A stretch of DNA of 64,000 bases, taken from Frigoribacterium sp. Leaf8. Its GTDB lineage: Bacteria > Actinomycetota > Actinomycetes > Actinomycetales > Microbacteriaceae. The position numbers and the translations under genes were made by a program. The notes under the pieces are model-generated. The model saw only the letters and a program-made list of their open reading frames with translations, was not told the DNA's origin and did no database searches. Numbering within the stretch: position 1 is the first letter of the stretch; each line of letters starts with the position of its first letter. Positions 46,714-55,429 of this stretch are shown one piece after another. The DNA is taken from the NCBI RefSeq assembly GCF_001421165.1, contig NZ_LMKB01000001.1, positions 584,009 to 648,008 on the forward strand, written 5' to 3'.

Positions 46714-47628
46714 ATGGGCCACGACCACGGACACGGACACGTCGCCGCCGACGGACGACGGCTTCGCCTCGCGATCGCGATCGTCGCCCTCGGTCTCGTC
46801 GCCCAGCTGGTCGGCGCCTGGCTCTCGGGCTCTCTGGCGCTGTTGGCCGACTCGGGGCACATGCTCTCCGACCTGGCCGGGTTGGTCATCGCCCTCGTGG
46901 CCACGATCGTCGCCGCCCGACCCGCGAGCGGCCGACAGACCTACGGCTACCGCCGGGCCGAGGTCTTCGCCGCCTTCGTCAACGGCCTCGTGCTGCTCGC
47001 CGTGTCGCTCTCGGTCGCCGTCGCCGCCGTCTCCCGTCTCGTGGCGGTCGACGGGCACGAGGTGCTCGGGCTGCCGATGCTGGTCGTCGGCCTGGTCGGC
47101 GGGGCGACGAACGTCGCGGCGCTGCTCGTGCTGCGGGGCGGGGCGACGCACTCGATCAACATGCGCGGCGCCTACCTCGAGGTGCTCGGCGACCTGCTCG
47201 GCTCGGCGGCCGTCGTCGTGGCCGCCGTCGTCGTGCTGACCACGGGCTTCACGCAGGCCGACTCGGTCGGGTCGCTGATCATCGCGGCGATGATCGTGCC
47301 GAGGGCCTGGTCGCTGCTGCGCGAGGCGATCCGGGTGCTGTTCGGCTCGGCTCCGGGCGACATCGACCTCGAGTCGGTCCGCACGCACATCGGCGACACC
47401 CCGGGCGTCGTCTCGGCACACGACGTCCACGCCTGGCAGATCACCAGCGGGGCGACCGTCTTCTCGGCGCACGTCGTCGTCGAGCGCGAGGTGTTCTGCG
47501 ACATGAAGGTCGACGAGACCCTGGACGCCCTCGACCGGTGCCTCGCCGCCCACTTCTCGGTCGAGCACGCGACGTTCCAGCTCGAGCCGGCCGACCACGC
47601 CGGGCACGAGCGCGAGACGCACGCCTGA
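46714..47628 (+). CDS. Cation diffusion facilitator (CzcD/ZnT-like) metal exporter
   Basis: A 304-residue Zn/Cd/Co-type exporter. It starts with a His-rich metal tail (MGHDHGHGH), then six membrane helices. The transport site has HMLSDLAG in helix II and the matching HSINMRGAYLEVLGDL in helix V. The C-terminal cytoplasmic domain includes HDVHAWQI. No metal regulator adjoins it. Confidence 0.92.
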   Translation: MGHDHGHGHVAADGRRLRLAIAIVALGLVAQLVGAWLSGSLALLADSGHMLSDLAGLVIALVATIVAARPASGRQTYGYRRAEVFAAFVNGLVLLAVSLSVAVAAVSRLVAVDGHEVLGLPMLVVGLVGGATNVAALLVLRGGATHSINMRGAYLEVLGDLLGSAAVVVAAVVVLTTGFTQADSVGSLIIAAMIVPRAWSLLREAIRVLFGSAPGDIDLESVRTHIGDTPGVVSAHDVHAWQITSGATVFSAHVVVEREVFCDMKVDETLDALDRCLAAHFSVEHATFQLEPADHAGHERETHA

Positions 47629-47654
47629 CCGGGCCCCCTTCCCCGGAGTGGCGG

Positions 47655-47714
47655 GTCGAGTGGGCAGAACGGGTCCCTCACCAGCCGCGGAAGGACAAGA
47701 TCTGCCCACTCGGC
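47655..47714. terminator. Long inverted repeat at a convergent junction
   Basis: Arms 47655-47668 and 47701-47714 pair over 14 bp (12 perfect, CGAGTGGGCAGA/TCTGCCCACTCG, plus one G-U and one G-C) around a 32-nt loop, between the convergent CDF and FluC genes. Possibly a bidirectional terminator. Confidence 0.6.
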
Positions 47715-47741
47715 GCGCCTGAGGGCCGGGCGACGAGCCCG

Positions 47742-48119
47742 TCAGGCGAGCGAGCCGAGCCACAGCCCGAGGGAGGCGGCACCCACGCACGCGACGAGCA
47801 TGCCGAGGCCGTTCGCGACCGCGGCTCCGCGTCGCCCGGCCGCCAGCAGTCGCACCGTCTCGACGCTCGCGGTGCTGAACGTCGTGTACCCGCCGAGCAG
47901 CCCGGTGCCGAGCACGGCCTTCCACTCGGGCGCGACGACCGCCTGCAGGGCGAGGCCGGTCAGCAGCCCCAGCGCGAACGAGCCCGACACGTTGATGACG
48001 GTCGTGCCCCACGGGTAGGCGGAGCCGAGGCGGTCCTTGACGAGCCCGTCGACGACGAACCGGGTGGCGGCACCGACCCCGCCGGCCACCGCGACGGCGA
48101 CGACGATCAACGGGCTCAC
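47742..48119 (-). CDS. Fluoride exporter FluC subunit (CrcB family), copy 2
   Basis: A 125-residue channel subunit with four membrane helices. GGVGAATRFVVDGLV, GTTVINVSGSFALGLLTG (with the channel Asn) and GLLGGYTTFSTASVET (with the Phe-box and Na+ site) are canonical. GTG start overlaps the partner copy by 4 nt; paired genes usually form heterodimeric channels. I see no fluoride riboswitch upstream. Confidence 0.92.
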   Translation of the reverse strand: MSPLIVVAVAVAGGVGAATRFVVDGLVKDRLGSAYPWGTTVINVSGSFALGLLTGLALQAVVAPEWKAVLGTGLLGGYTTFSTASVETVRLLAAGRRGAAVANGLGMLVACVGAASLGLWLGSLA

Positions 48120-48553
48120 GAGGCGCGCCCCGCGAGACGTGCGCCGACCCGGATGCCGGCCGCGGCGGCGAGCACCCCGAGTACCAGGCTCATCAGCCCG
48201 TAGAGCCCGGCGACGGCGAGGTCGCCCCCACCCGCCCCGGCGAGCGCCGCGGTCTCGGTCGCGAGCGAGCTGTAGGTCGTGAACCCCCCGAGGACGCCCG
48301 TCCCCACGAGGAGTCGCAGCCTTCGACGCCCGCCCTCGTCGGGCCCGGAGCGCAGCAACCGCTCGAGCAGGACGCCGAGCACGAACGCCCCGACCACGTT
48401 GATCGCGAAGATCGCCGTGTCGAACGCCCCCCACGACGGCACCACGAGCGTGATCCCGACCCGTGCGGCCGTCCCGAGGGCGCCGCCCAGGGCGACGAGG
48501 GCGATCAGGGACGGACGGAGGTGCGGGGCACGAGGGCGCGCGGCACCCGTCAC
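48116..48553 (-). CDS. Fluoride exporter FluC subunit (CrcB family), copy 1
   Basis: A 145-residue partner with the same four-helix plan: LGGALGTAARVGITL, AIFAINVVGAFVLGVLLERL and GVLGGFTTYSSLATET. The first ~15 residues are a basic extension that may set topology opposite to copy 2. GTG start, 13 nt downstream of the universal stress gene. Confidence 0.9.
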   Translation of the reverse strand: MTGAARPRAPHLRPSLIALVALGGALGTAARVGITLVVPSWGAFDTAIFAINVVGAFVLGVLLERLLRSGPDEGGRRRLRLLVGTGVLGGFTTYSSLATETAALAGAGGGDLAVAGLYGLMSLVLGVLAAAAGIRVGARLAGRAS

Positions 48554-48566
48554 CGGCGGCCTCGCG

Positions 48567-49085
48567 TCACAGTTCGTCCTCCCACGGCAGCGTCTGGCTG
48601 CGGGGGACGGGGGCGAGCGGCACGACGACGACCGGCCGGTGCTGACGGTGGCTGAGGTGCAGGGCGACCGAGCCGGCGAAGAACTCTCGGACGCTGCCCC
48701 GCAGGCCGGCCTCGCGGCTGCCGACGACGATCAGCGGGGCGTCGAGCTGCTCGGCCAGGTGCGACAGGCACCGGGCGGGGTCGCCGGCGACGATCGAGGT
48801 GCGCAGCTCGACGCCGCGAGCCGAGGCGACCGGCCGCAGCCGCGCCTCCAGGTCGGCGTCGAAGGACAGCGTCTCGGTGTAGTCGTCGGGGTCGAGGGGG
48901 TACGACAGGACGGTGCCGTCGATGCCCTCGGCGAAGGCGAGCCGGTCGGGCTCGACCGAGACGCAGAGCAGACCGGTGCCGTACCGTGCCGCCAGGTCGG
49001 CCGCGGTCTCCACGACGGCCTCACCCGAGTTCGCCACGACGCCCGCGACGACGAAGCCGCGCGCGGGGTTCTGCTCGTCGGACAT
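48567..49085 (-). CDS. Universal stress protein family protein
   Basis: A 172-residue single-domain USP. The alpha/beta fold starts at GFVVAGVVANSGEAVVE and the ATP-loop-like VVGSREAGLRGSVREFFAGS with VVVVP near the C-terminus resembles the ATP-binding G-2x-G-9x-G(S/T) motif. Start MSDEQNP is preferred over a longer frame; GAGAGGGTGG precedes it. Same direction as the fluC pair. Confidence 0.82.
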   Translation of the reverse strand: MSDEQNPARGFVVAGVVANSGEAVVETAADLAARYGTGLLCVSVEPDRLAFAEGIDGTVLSYPLDPDDYTETLSFDADLEARLRPVASARGVELRTSIVAGDPARCLSHLAEQLDAPLIVVGSREAGLRGSVREFFAGSVALHLSHRQHRPVVVVPLAPVPRSQTLPWEDEL

Positions 49086-49179
49086 GGTCACCACCCTCTC
49101 ACCGTGTCGCCGTCCCACGCGGCGCCACGGGCACAGTGAACCACCGTCACACCCCTCCGCGGAAGAGCAGACTGTCGGC

Positions 49180-49863
49180 ATGTGCGGTCGCTACGTCGTT
49201 GCCCGGGCCACGTCCGATCTGCTGCCGAGCCTGCTCGACGGCCTGGGGCCCCTGCCCGACGACTTCAACGTCGCGCCGACGACCGTCGTGCCGGTCGTCC
49301 GGGAGCGGCACGGCGAGAGGCAGCTGCCCGGTGCCCGGTGGGGCTTCGTGCCGTCGTGGTACCCCGACCTGAAGAAGCGTCCGCAGCCGATCAACGCCCG
49401 CATCGAGACCGTGGCGACCAGCGGCATGTTCCGTCGGGCATTCGCGACCAGCCGGTGCATCGTGCCCGCACAGGGGTACTACGAGTGGGTCGTGACCGAG
49501 ACCGGCAAGCAGCCGCACTACGTGCACCAGCCCGACGCCGGGCTCGCCATGGCCGGCCTCGTCACCGCGTGGCCCGATCCCGCGAAGGACGAGGACGACC
49601 CCGACCGTTGGGTGCTCTCGACGACGATCATCACGCGCGACGCCCACGTGGCACCAGGCGAGGTGCACGACCGGATGCCGGCCTGCCTCACCCCCGACTC
49701 GTACGACGACTGGCTGGGCGAGGGCCTCGACGCCGACGAGCTGCTCTCGCTGCTCGACCGGGACTCGTTCGAGGTCGCCCACGACCTCGTGCAGCACGAG
49801 GTGAGCCGCGACGCGAACAACGTCCGCAACAACGGCCCTCACCTCATCGAGCCCCTGCGCTGA
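49180..49863 (+). CDS. SRAP domain protein (YedK/HMCES-like)
   Basis: A 227-residue protein that in this family crosslinks to abasic sites in single-stranded DNA through Cys2, here present (MCGRYV). The catalytic Glu in GYYEWV and the His in VHDRMP are in place. No adjacent SOS box is apparent. Divergent from the universal stress gene; convergent with the type VII secretion operon. Confidence 0.93.
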   Translation: MCGRYVVARATSDLLPSLLDGLGPLPDDFNVAPTTVVPVVRERHGERQLPGARWGFVPSWYPDLKKRPQPINARIETVATSGMFRRAFATSRCIVPAQGYYEWVVTETGKQPHYVHQPDAGLAMAGLVTAWPDPAKDEDDPDRWVLSTTIITRDAHVAPGEVHDRMPACLTPDSYDDWLGEGLDADELLSLLDRDSFEVAHDLVQHEVSRDANNVRNNGPHLIEPLR

Positions 49864-49920
49864 CGCCCCTCGGACGAGGAGGCACGGCTCGCGTCCCGGC
49901 CGGAGGCGCGGACCGGCGCC

Positions 49921-50502
49921 TCAGCGCGCGTCGCGGTGGCTCGCCAGGCGTTCGCGCAGGTACGACACGAGTTCGCCCTGGGCCCGTCGGGACTCCCGCG
50001 TCAGCCGGTTGAGCGGAACGCGCCCGCCCGCCGCGAGGGCGGGGTCGCGCGGGACGACGACGAGCGAGCGACGGCCGAACTCGTTCTGCAGCGCCTCGCT
50101 CGAGCGCGTGGTCCGGTGCTCGCCGAAGACGCCGACGACCACGAGCATCACCCGGCGCAGGCCGCCGACCCCGTGCCGCTCGCGGATGCGGGCGAGGACC
50201 CGTTGGGCGTCGGCGAAGCCGACCGGGGTCGTCGGGGCCACGACGACCCCGAAGACGCTCGCGTCGTCGAGCAGGTCGAGGAGTGCGCCGTCGGCGTGGG
50301 CGCCGAGGTCGTGCAGGGTCAGCTCGTGGTCGACCCGCGGCGCGTCGTCGCCCCCGGTCAGCCGGGTCCCGAGGTCCCCGCCCGAGTGGTCGATCAGCCG
50401 GGGCACCGACTCCCCCGAGAGCTGGGTGAAGAGCAGGGCCGTGACCGTCGTGGTCCCGACGCCCCCGGCGACGCCCGCGACGACGACCGTCCGGCCGGTC
50501 AC
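49921..50502 (-). CDS. ParA/CpaE-like ATPase-fold protein, last gene of T7SS operon
   Basis: A 193-residue protein starting VAGVAGGVGTTTVTALLF, a deviant Walker A in which the motif Lys is replaced (GGVGTTT), as in CpaE-like and other atypical MinD relatives. LTLHDLGAH is the Walker B-like region and the C-terminus is helical (NRLTRESRRAQGELVSYL). GTG start overlaps the eccC stop by 4 nt, so it is part of the secretion operon. It may position or gate the machine; ATP binding is uncertain. Confidence 0.75.
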   Translation of the reverse strand: MTGRTVVVAGVAGGVGTTTVTALLFTQLSGESVPRLIDHSGGDLGTRLTGGDDAPRVDHELTLHDLGAHADGALLDLLDDASVFGVVVAPTTPVGFADAQRVLARIRERHGVGGLRRVMLVVVGVFGEHRTTRSSEALQNEFGRRSLVVVPRDPALAAGGRVPLNRLTRESRRAQGELVSYLRERLASHRDAR

Positions 50503-53500
50503 GAGCCCGCTCCGGCGACGTCGGCTCGTCCGTCGGCCTCGAACCGGGCCACCTGGACGATGCGCGGCGCCTGGCCGCGACGGACCAGGCGGCCTCGACC
50601 GGCGGTCATCTGCTCGGCGTAGACCTGCGGCACGATCGGTCCCTCGCTGCGTTCGCCCGACATGATGAACGACGACCCACCCGTGTCGCGCAGCGTCTGC
50701 AGCGCCGGGTCGTAGAGCGCTCGCGCCGAGCCGGCCACCGGCCTGCTGATCAACACGTGCAGCCGGAGGTCGCGGGCCGAGGGCAGGAAGGGCAGCAGCG
50801 GCTTGAGGGGCTCGGTGCCCCCCGAGGCGACGATGTCGTAGTCGTCGATCACCACCACGATGCGCGGACCGGCGTCGCGGTCGCCGGCCTGGCGCTTGGC
50901 GAGCTCGTCGGCCACGGCGACGGCGAGCGCGCGGGCGTCCGTGCTGGTCGAGGCATGACCGCCGAGGTAGTCGTCGGGCACCTCGGCGACCAGGTCGCCG
51001 CGGAGGTCCATCAGGGCCACGACGAGCTCGTCCGGGGTCGCCCGGTCGACGAAGCCGCGCACCAGTCCGCGCAGCAGGGTCGACTTGCCGGCCTTCGAGT
51101 CGCCGAACACGAGCAGGTGCTGGTCGGCACCCGGATCGAGGGCGACCGGCTGCATCGTGTCCTGCCGCAGGCCGAACGGGATCGCCTCGGGCTCGTCCAG
51201 CGCGTCGGGCAGCTCGTCCGGCGAGAGCTCGGTGGGCAGGAGGCGGATCGGTGCCGCCGCGGGGCCGTTCCAGCTCGACGCCGACCGGCGGGCGAGGGCC
51301 TCGAGGGCGTCGCCGACCTCGTCGTCGTCCGTGTCGTCCAGCACCGGCAGCGCCACCTGCGCGAACAGGTTGTCGTCGGTCAGGGCCCGACCGGCCTGGT
51401 CGGCCCGGATGGTCTGGGCCAGCTTGCGACCGATCACCGAGTCCGCGGGATCGTTCAGGTGCAACTCGACCCGGGTGCCGACCAGCGGTTGCTGCGCCAT
51501 CCGCAGTTCGTTCCACCGCGTCATCCCGAGCACGACGTGCAGTCCGTAGCTGCCGCCGCGCAGCAGCAGGTCGCCGAACGCCGTCTCGAGCTCGACGAAG
51601 TCCCCGCGCAGCTGGCCGGTGCCGTCGACGACGAGCACCACGTCGGCCGAGATCAGCTCGGGCACCTCGCCCGCGGCGTGCAACCGACGCAGCATGGCCA
51701 GCGAGTCGATGCCGTGGTCGCGGAACACGCGCTCCCGGGTCGTCAGCATGGCCGCCAGTTCTTCGAGCAGGCGCAGGAGGCGGTCCTTGCTCGCCCGCGT
51801 GGCCACGCCACCGACGTGCGGGAAGCCCTCGATCCGGCCGAGCCCCCCGCCCGTGAGGTCCATGCCGTAGATGCCGACCTCCTGCGGGGTGTGGGTCAGG
51901 GCCAGCGAGGCGACGAGGGTGCGGAGGAACGTGCTGCGTCCGGTCTGCGGCGCCCCGATCACGGCGACGTGCCCGCCGGCCCGGGCGAGGTCGAGCAGCC
52001 ACGGGTCCTGCCGCTGCCGCGCCGGGTCGTCGAGCAGTCCCATCGGCACCCGCAGGCCGCCGGCCTGGTCCGCTCCGACCACCCGCGAGAGCGCGAGCCG
52101 GTCGGGCAGGGGCGGCAGCCAGACGGGGTCGACGTCGGTGCCGCCGCCCATCAGGCGGTCGACGGCCTCGTCGATGACGGCGCGACCGACGTCGGGCCGC
52201 GAGAGCTCGTCCTCGCCGCCGTCGTCGTCGCCGCCCGCGATGCCGTTGAAGGTCGGCAGCAGGAGCGCGGTCGGCCGCACGTCGTCGCCCGCCAGCGAGC
52301 GGGCGGCCTCGGTCGGCAGGGGGCCCGACACGTAACCCGCGCGGAACCTCCGGTACACCGAGGTGTCGACCTTGAGGAAGCCGAACCCCGGGACCGCGGG
52401 GAGGTGGAACGCGTCCGGCCGGTCGAGCACGATCGAGCTCTCGGCCTCGGAGAAGGTCCGCAAGCCGATCCGGTACGAGAGGTAGGTGTCGAGGCCCCGC
52501 AGCTTGCCCGCCTCGATGCGCTGGCTCGAGAGCAGCAGGTGCACGCCGATCGACCGCCCGATCCGACCGATGGTGAGCAGCAGGTCCACGAACTCGGGCT
52601 CCGCCGTGAGCAACTCGCCGAACTCGTCGATGACGACGAACAGGTGCGGCATCGGCGGCAGCTCCGGGCGACCGACGCGCATCTCGCGGTAGTGGCTGAT
52701 GGACGACGCGCCCCCGGCGTCGCGCAGCTGCTCCTGACGCCGGACGACCTCGCCCTGGATGCTGACGCGGGCACGTTCGGTGAGCTGCGCGTCGTCGGCC
52801 AGGTTGTCGATCAGCCCGGCGACGTGCGGCAACCCCGCGAACGGAGCGAACGCCGCGCCTCCTTTGTAGTCGACGAGGACCATGCTGAGGTCGTCGGGCG
52901 AGTGCGACAGGGCGAGGCCGAGCACGAGCGTGCGCAGCAGCTCGCTCTTGCCCGAACCGGTCGCGCCGATGCAGATGCCGTGCGGGCCCATGCCGAGCTG
53001 CGCGGACTCCTTGAGGTCGAGCAGGACCGGCGCCCCGAAGTCGTCGATGCCGATCGGAACGCGCAGGAAGTCCCGCGGCGAGCGCGGCGTCCACGCGGTC
53101 GCCGGCGTCAGCGTCGTCACGTCGTCGATGCCGAGCAGGTCGGTGATCTCGACGGCCTGGGCCGAGTCGACCTCGTCCTGCCTGCTGAGGCTCAGCCGCA
53201 GGGGGGTGAGCGTGCGGGCGACGGCCTCGAACAGCTGCGGGGTCGTGGCGTCGATCGTCGCCGTCTGCACGCGGACCTGGCCGTCGTCCTCGACGCGGGC
53301 GTCCGTCACGACCGCCTCGTCGCCCTCGACGGTGATGCGCAGGGTGACGTCCGACGGCTCGTGCAGGCGGTCGCTCAGCAGGTGGACGGTCGTGACGCCG
53401 AGGTCGGTCAGCGAGAGGTCGGCGTCGGGCACCGGGATGCTCGAGGCGACGTGCCCCCAGTCGTCGACGAAGACGACGAGGCGCGATCCCTCGGTGCGCG

Positions 53501-54446
53501 CCGTGGTGCCGATCGAGCGCTTCGTCGTGGCGGCCTCTTGTGCCCGGTCGCCCAGTTCGCCGCCGATGACCGAGAGCAACGAGGAGGCGCTGGTCGCGAC
53601 CCGTCGCGCCGGCACCGGTCCGTCGTAGAGCGAGTCGTCCACGGCGTGCGGGACGAGGTCGAAGCCGCGCCAGTCGTCGGCCGCGCTCTCGGGGAACGCC
53701 GCGGCCAGGTGCACGTCGTCGGGCGAGTGCAGGGCGGCGAGCTGCAGGATCATCGAGCGCGCGACCCGCAGCGCGGACTCGCGGTCGCCCAGCACGGCGA
53801 CCGATCCGGCTCGGTCGAGGTCGACCGTGATGGGCATGCCCCGGACGGTCGAGAGGTGCTCGACCACGGACTCGGCCTCGCTGGCCATGATCGGGTCGAA
53901 CGGCTGCACGGGGTTCGGGTCCTCGGGGACGGACATCGGGAACCAGGTCAGGTCCCCCTCGCCGATCCGCACCGAGAGGAAGTCGTCGTGCTGGCGGCGG
54001 CGTTCCCAGAGTCGCGCGGGGTCGCGCACCAGCTCGAGCAGGGCGGCGGGTTCGGGGTCGAGCACGGCCGCCGTCGCCCGGACGGCCCGGGCCTTCGTGC
54101 GCATCCGCGAGCGCAGCCGCTCGAGGAAGTCGAGGTAGCGCTCGCGCTGCAGGCGTCGCTGCCGCGCCGCGTTGCCCCGCTGGCTGAGGGTGACCGCGAG
54201 TCCGCCGACCAGGGCGACGATGAGCAGCACGGCGCCGACCAGCAGGAAGAGCGGGTTCGAACTGCCGCGGTAGACGACGATCATCACGACGCTCGAGAGG
54301 GCGCCCACGACGGGGAGCAGGGCCTGCACGGGCACGCCGCCGACCTTGCCGTCGGCCAGCTGGGGCGGCGGGGTGATGTCCTCGTGCTCGGCGGGCTGGA
54401 CGGGTCGCGTGATGCGCGTGGGCCGGTGGACGAGCTTGACGGTCAT
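50499..54446 (-). CDS. eccC: Type VII secretion ATPase EccC (FtsK/SpoIIIE family)
   Basis: A 1315-residue motor of the T7SS. Two membrane helices (about 45-95) are followed by the DUF/stalk domain and three FtsK-like ATPase domains with P-loops near residues 494 (GATGSGKSELL), 834 (GAPQTGRSTFL) and 1120 (GDSKAGKSTLL). The first and third keep the Lys; the second has Arg. Walker B of domain one is VLVDYKGG. All three domains are fused in one chain, as in firmicute and many non-mycobacterial systems, unlike split EccCa/EccCb. ATG overlaps the upstream ParA-like gene. Confidence 0.95.
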   Translation of the reverse strand: MTVKLVHRPTRITRPVQPAEHEDITPPPQLADGKVGGVPVQALLPVVGALSSVVMIVVYRGSSNPLFLLVGAVLLIVALVGGLAVTLSQRGNAARQRRLQRERYLDFLERLRSRMRTKARAVRATAAVLDPEPAALLELVRDPARLWERRRQHDDFLSVRIGEGDLTWFPMSVPEDPNPVQPFDPIMASEAESVVEHLSTVRGMPITVDLDRAGSVAVLGDRESALRVARSMILQLAALHSPDDVHLAAAFPESAADDWRGFDLVPHAVDDSLYDGPVPARRVATSASSLLSVIGGELGDRAQEAATTKRSIGTTARTEGSRLVVFVDDWGHVASSIPVPDADLSLTDLGVTTVHLLSDRLHEPSDVTLRITVEGDEAVVTDARVEDDGQVRVQTATIDATTPQLFEAVARTLTPLRLSLSRQDEVDSAQAVEITDLLGIDDVTTLTPATAWTPRSPRDFLRVPIGIDDFGAPVLLDLKESAQLGMGPHGICIGATGSGKSELLRTLVLGLALSHSPDDLSMVLVDYKGGAAFAPFAGLPHVAGLIDNLADDAQLTERARVSIQGEVVRRQEQLRDAGGASSISHYREMRVGRPELPPMPHLFVVIDEFGELLTAEPEFVDLLLTIGRIGRSIGVHLLLSSQRIEAGKLRGLDTYLSYRIGLRTFSEAESSIVLDRPDAFHLPAVPGFGFLKVDTSVYRRFRAGYVSGPLPTEAARSLAGDDVRPTALLLPTFNGIAGGDDDGGEDELSRPDVGRAVIDEAVDRLMGGGTDVDPVWLPPLPDRLALSRVVGADQAGGLRVPMGLLDDPARQRQDPWLLDLARAGGHVAVIGAPQTGRSTFLRTLVASLALTHTPQEVGIYGMDLTGGGLGRIEGFPHVGGVATRASKDRLLRLLEELAAMLTTRERVFRDHGIDSLAMLRRLHAAGEVPELISADVVLVVDGTGQLRGDFVELETAFGDLLLRGGSYGLHVVLGMTRWNELRMAQQPLVGTRVELHLNDPADSVIGRKLAQTIRADQAGRALTDDNLFAQVALPVLDDTDDDEVGDALEALARRSASSWNGPAAAPIRLLPTELSPDELPDALDEPEAIPFGLRQDTMQPVALDPGADQHLLVFGDSKAGKSTLLRGLVRGFVDRATPDELVVALMDLRGDLVAEVPDDYLGGHASTSTDARALAVAVADELAKRQAGDRDAGPRIVVVIDDYDIVASGGTEPLKPLLPFLPSARDLRLHVLISRPVAGSARALYDPALQTLRDTGGSSFIMSGERSEGPIVPQVYAEQMTAGRGRLVRRGQAPRIVQVARFEADGRADVAGAGS

Positions 54447-55429
54447 CGTCGCGCCTCCTGGTCGTCGGCGATCGCCGGGCGGGCGTCCCGCCCGCGGGCC
54501 TGGCGGCGTTCCGAGGGGCGACGTTCCGACGGGCCGGGATCGGCCGCCGACGGGGCCGGGCCGGGATCCCCGACGGGCGGGGCGCCCCTCGGGACCGACG
54601 CGGCGTCGAGGGGCAGCAGGGCGGCGGCGAGGCGGGCGTAGGCGATGCGGGTGCGCGTGCCCAGTGCGGCGCTCGACACCGGCCGACCGCCGGAACGGGC
54701 CGCGTCGTAGGGCACGCGCACGACGGGCACGGTGGGGTCGTCGCCGACCGTGACGGGGGCCGCGCGACCGGCGTCGCCGACGTCGACCAGGGCGATGACC
54801 ACGTCGGGCCGGTCGGGGTGGTCCTTGATCGCGGGCACGAGGGCAGCGGCCTCCTCGGCGGCGTGGCGGTCGGCGCGGGCCACGATGCAGACCGTCCGGC
54901 TGGCCGACACCACGTCGGTGAGGTCGGCACGCCAGTCGCGCACTCCCCAGTCGGTCACGACCAGGTCGAAGAAGCGGCTGATCGGGGTGACCTCGTCGAA
55001 CCAGCCCGCCGCGGCGGCCACGGCACGGGACTCGCCCCGGGGGTCGAGCGAGAGGGCGTAAAGGCCCGAGGGCGTGCGGGGCAGACCGTCGACGGCGTCG
55101 ACCGACCGGCGTGCCGTGCGCCTCCGCGAGCTCGGTGCCGCGCTCGAACCGACCGGCGCGCCGGCCTGCCACAGCATGCCGCGGGGGCCGCGCGACGCGT
55201 CCACGCCGAGGACGAGCCCGGGGCGGCGACGGGCGAGCAGGGCGGCGACGTAGCCGGCGGTCGAGCTCGCCCCGGCTCCGCCCCGTGCCTGCACGAAGCC
55301 GATGCGGCGCGACACCGGGAGCGGGCGCCGGACGATCTCGTCGACCGTCGTCACCTCGTGCACCCGGGCGCTCACGCTGCCGAGCAGGGCCAGCGGCGCC
55401 GACCGGACGAACGCGTCGAAGGCGCTCAC
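54443..55429 (-). CDS. ParA/MinD-like protein of the T7SS operon
   Basis: A 328-residue protein with a P-loop NTPase fold whose Walker A reads RGGAGASSTAG at about 50-60, without the normal Lys. VLGVDASRGPRGM and FDLVVTDWGV are the following strand/Walker B elements. The last 50 residues are Pro/Arg-rich and disordered. It lies between eccD and eccC with 4-nt overlaps on both sides, so it is an integral operon member. I infer a structural or regulatory role, not classic partitioning. Confidence 0.75.
   Translation of the reverse strand: MSAFDAFVRSAPLALLGSVSARVHEVTTVDEIVRRPLPVSRRIGFVQARGGAGASSTAGYVAALLARRRPGLVLGVDASRGPRGMLWQAGAPVGSSAAPSSRRRTARRSVDAVDGLPRTPSGLYALSLDPRGESRAVAAAAGWFDEVTPISRFFDLVVTDWGVRDWRADLTDVVSASRTVCIVARADRHAAEEAAALVPAIKDHPDRPDVVIALVDVGDAGRAAPVTVGDDPTVPVVRVPYDAARSGGRPVSSAALGTRTRIAYARLAAALLPLDAASVPRGAPPVGDPGPAPSAADPGPSERRPSERRQARGRDARPAIADDQEARR

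Noticed and set aside
48554..48566. A fluoride riboswitch before the fluC pair
   Set aside because: Only 13 nt separate the pair from the upstream universal stress gene, too little for the aptamer.
49921..54930. A 1669-codon minus-strand frame overlapping eccC
   Set aside because: Mostly Arg/Pro/Ala with no motifs; it runs out of frame through eccC, whose P-loops and membrane helices lie in the other frame. Only its ends coincide with real genes.
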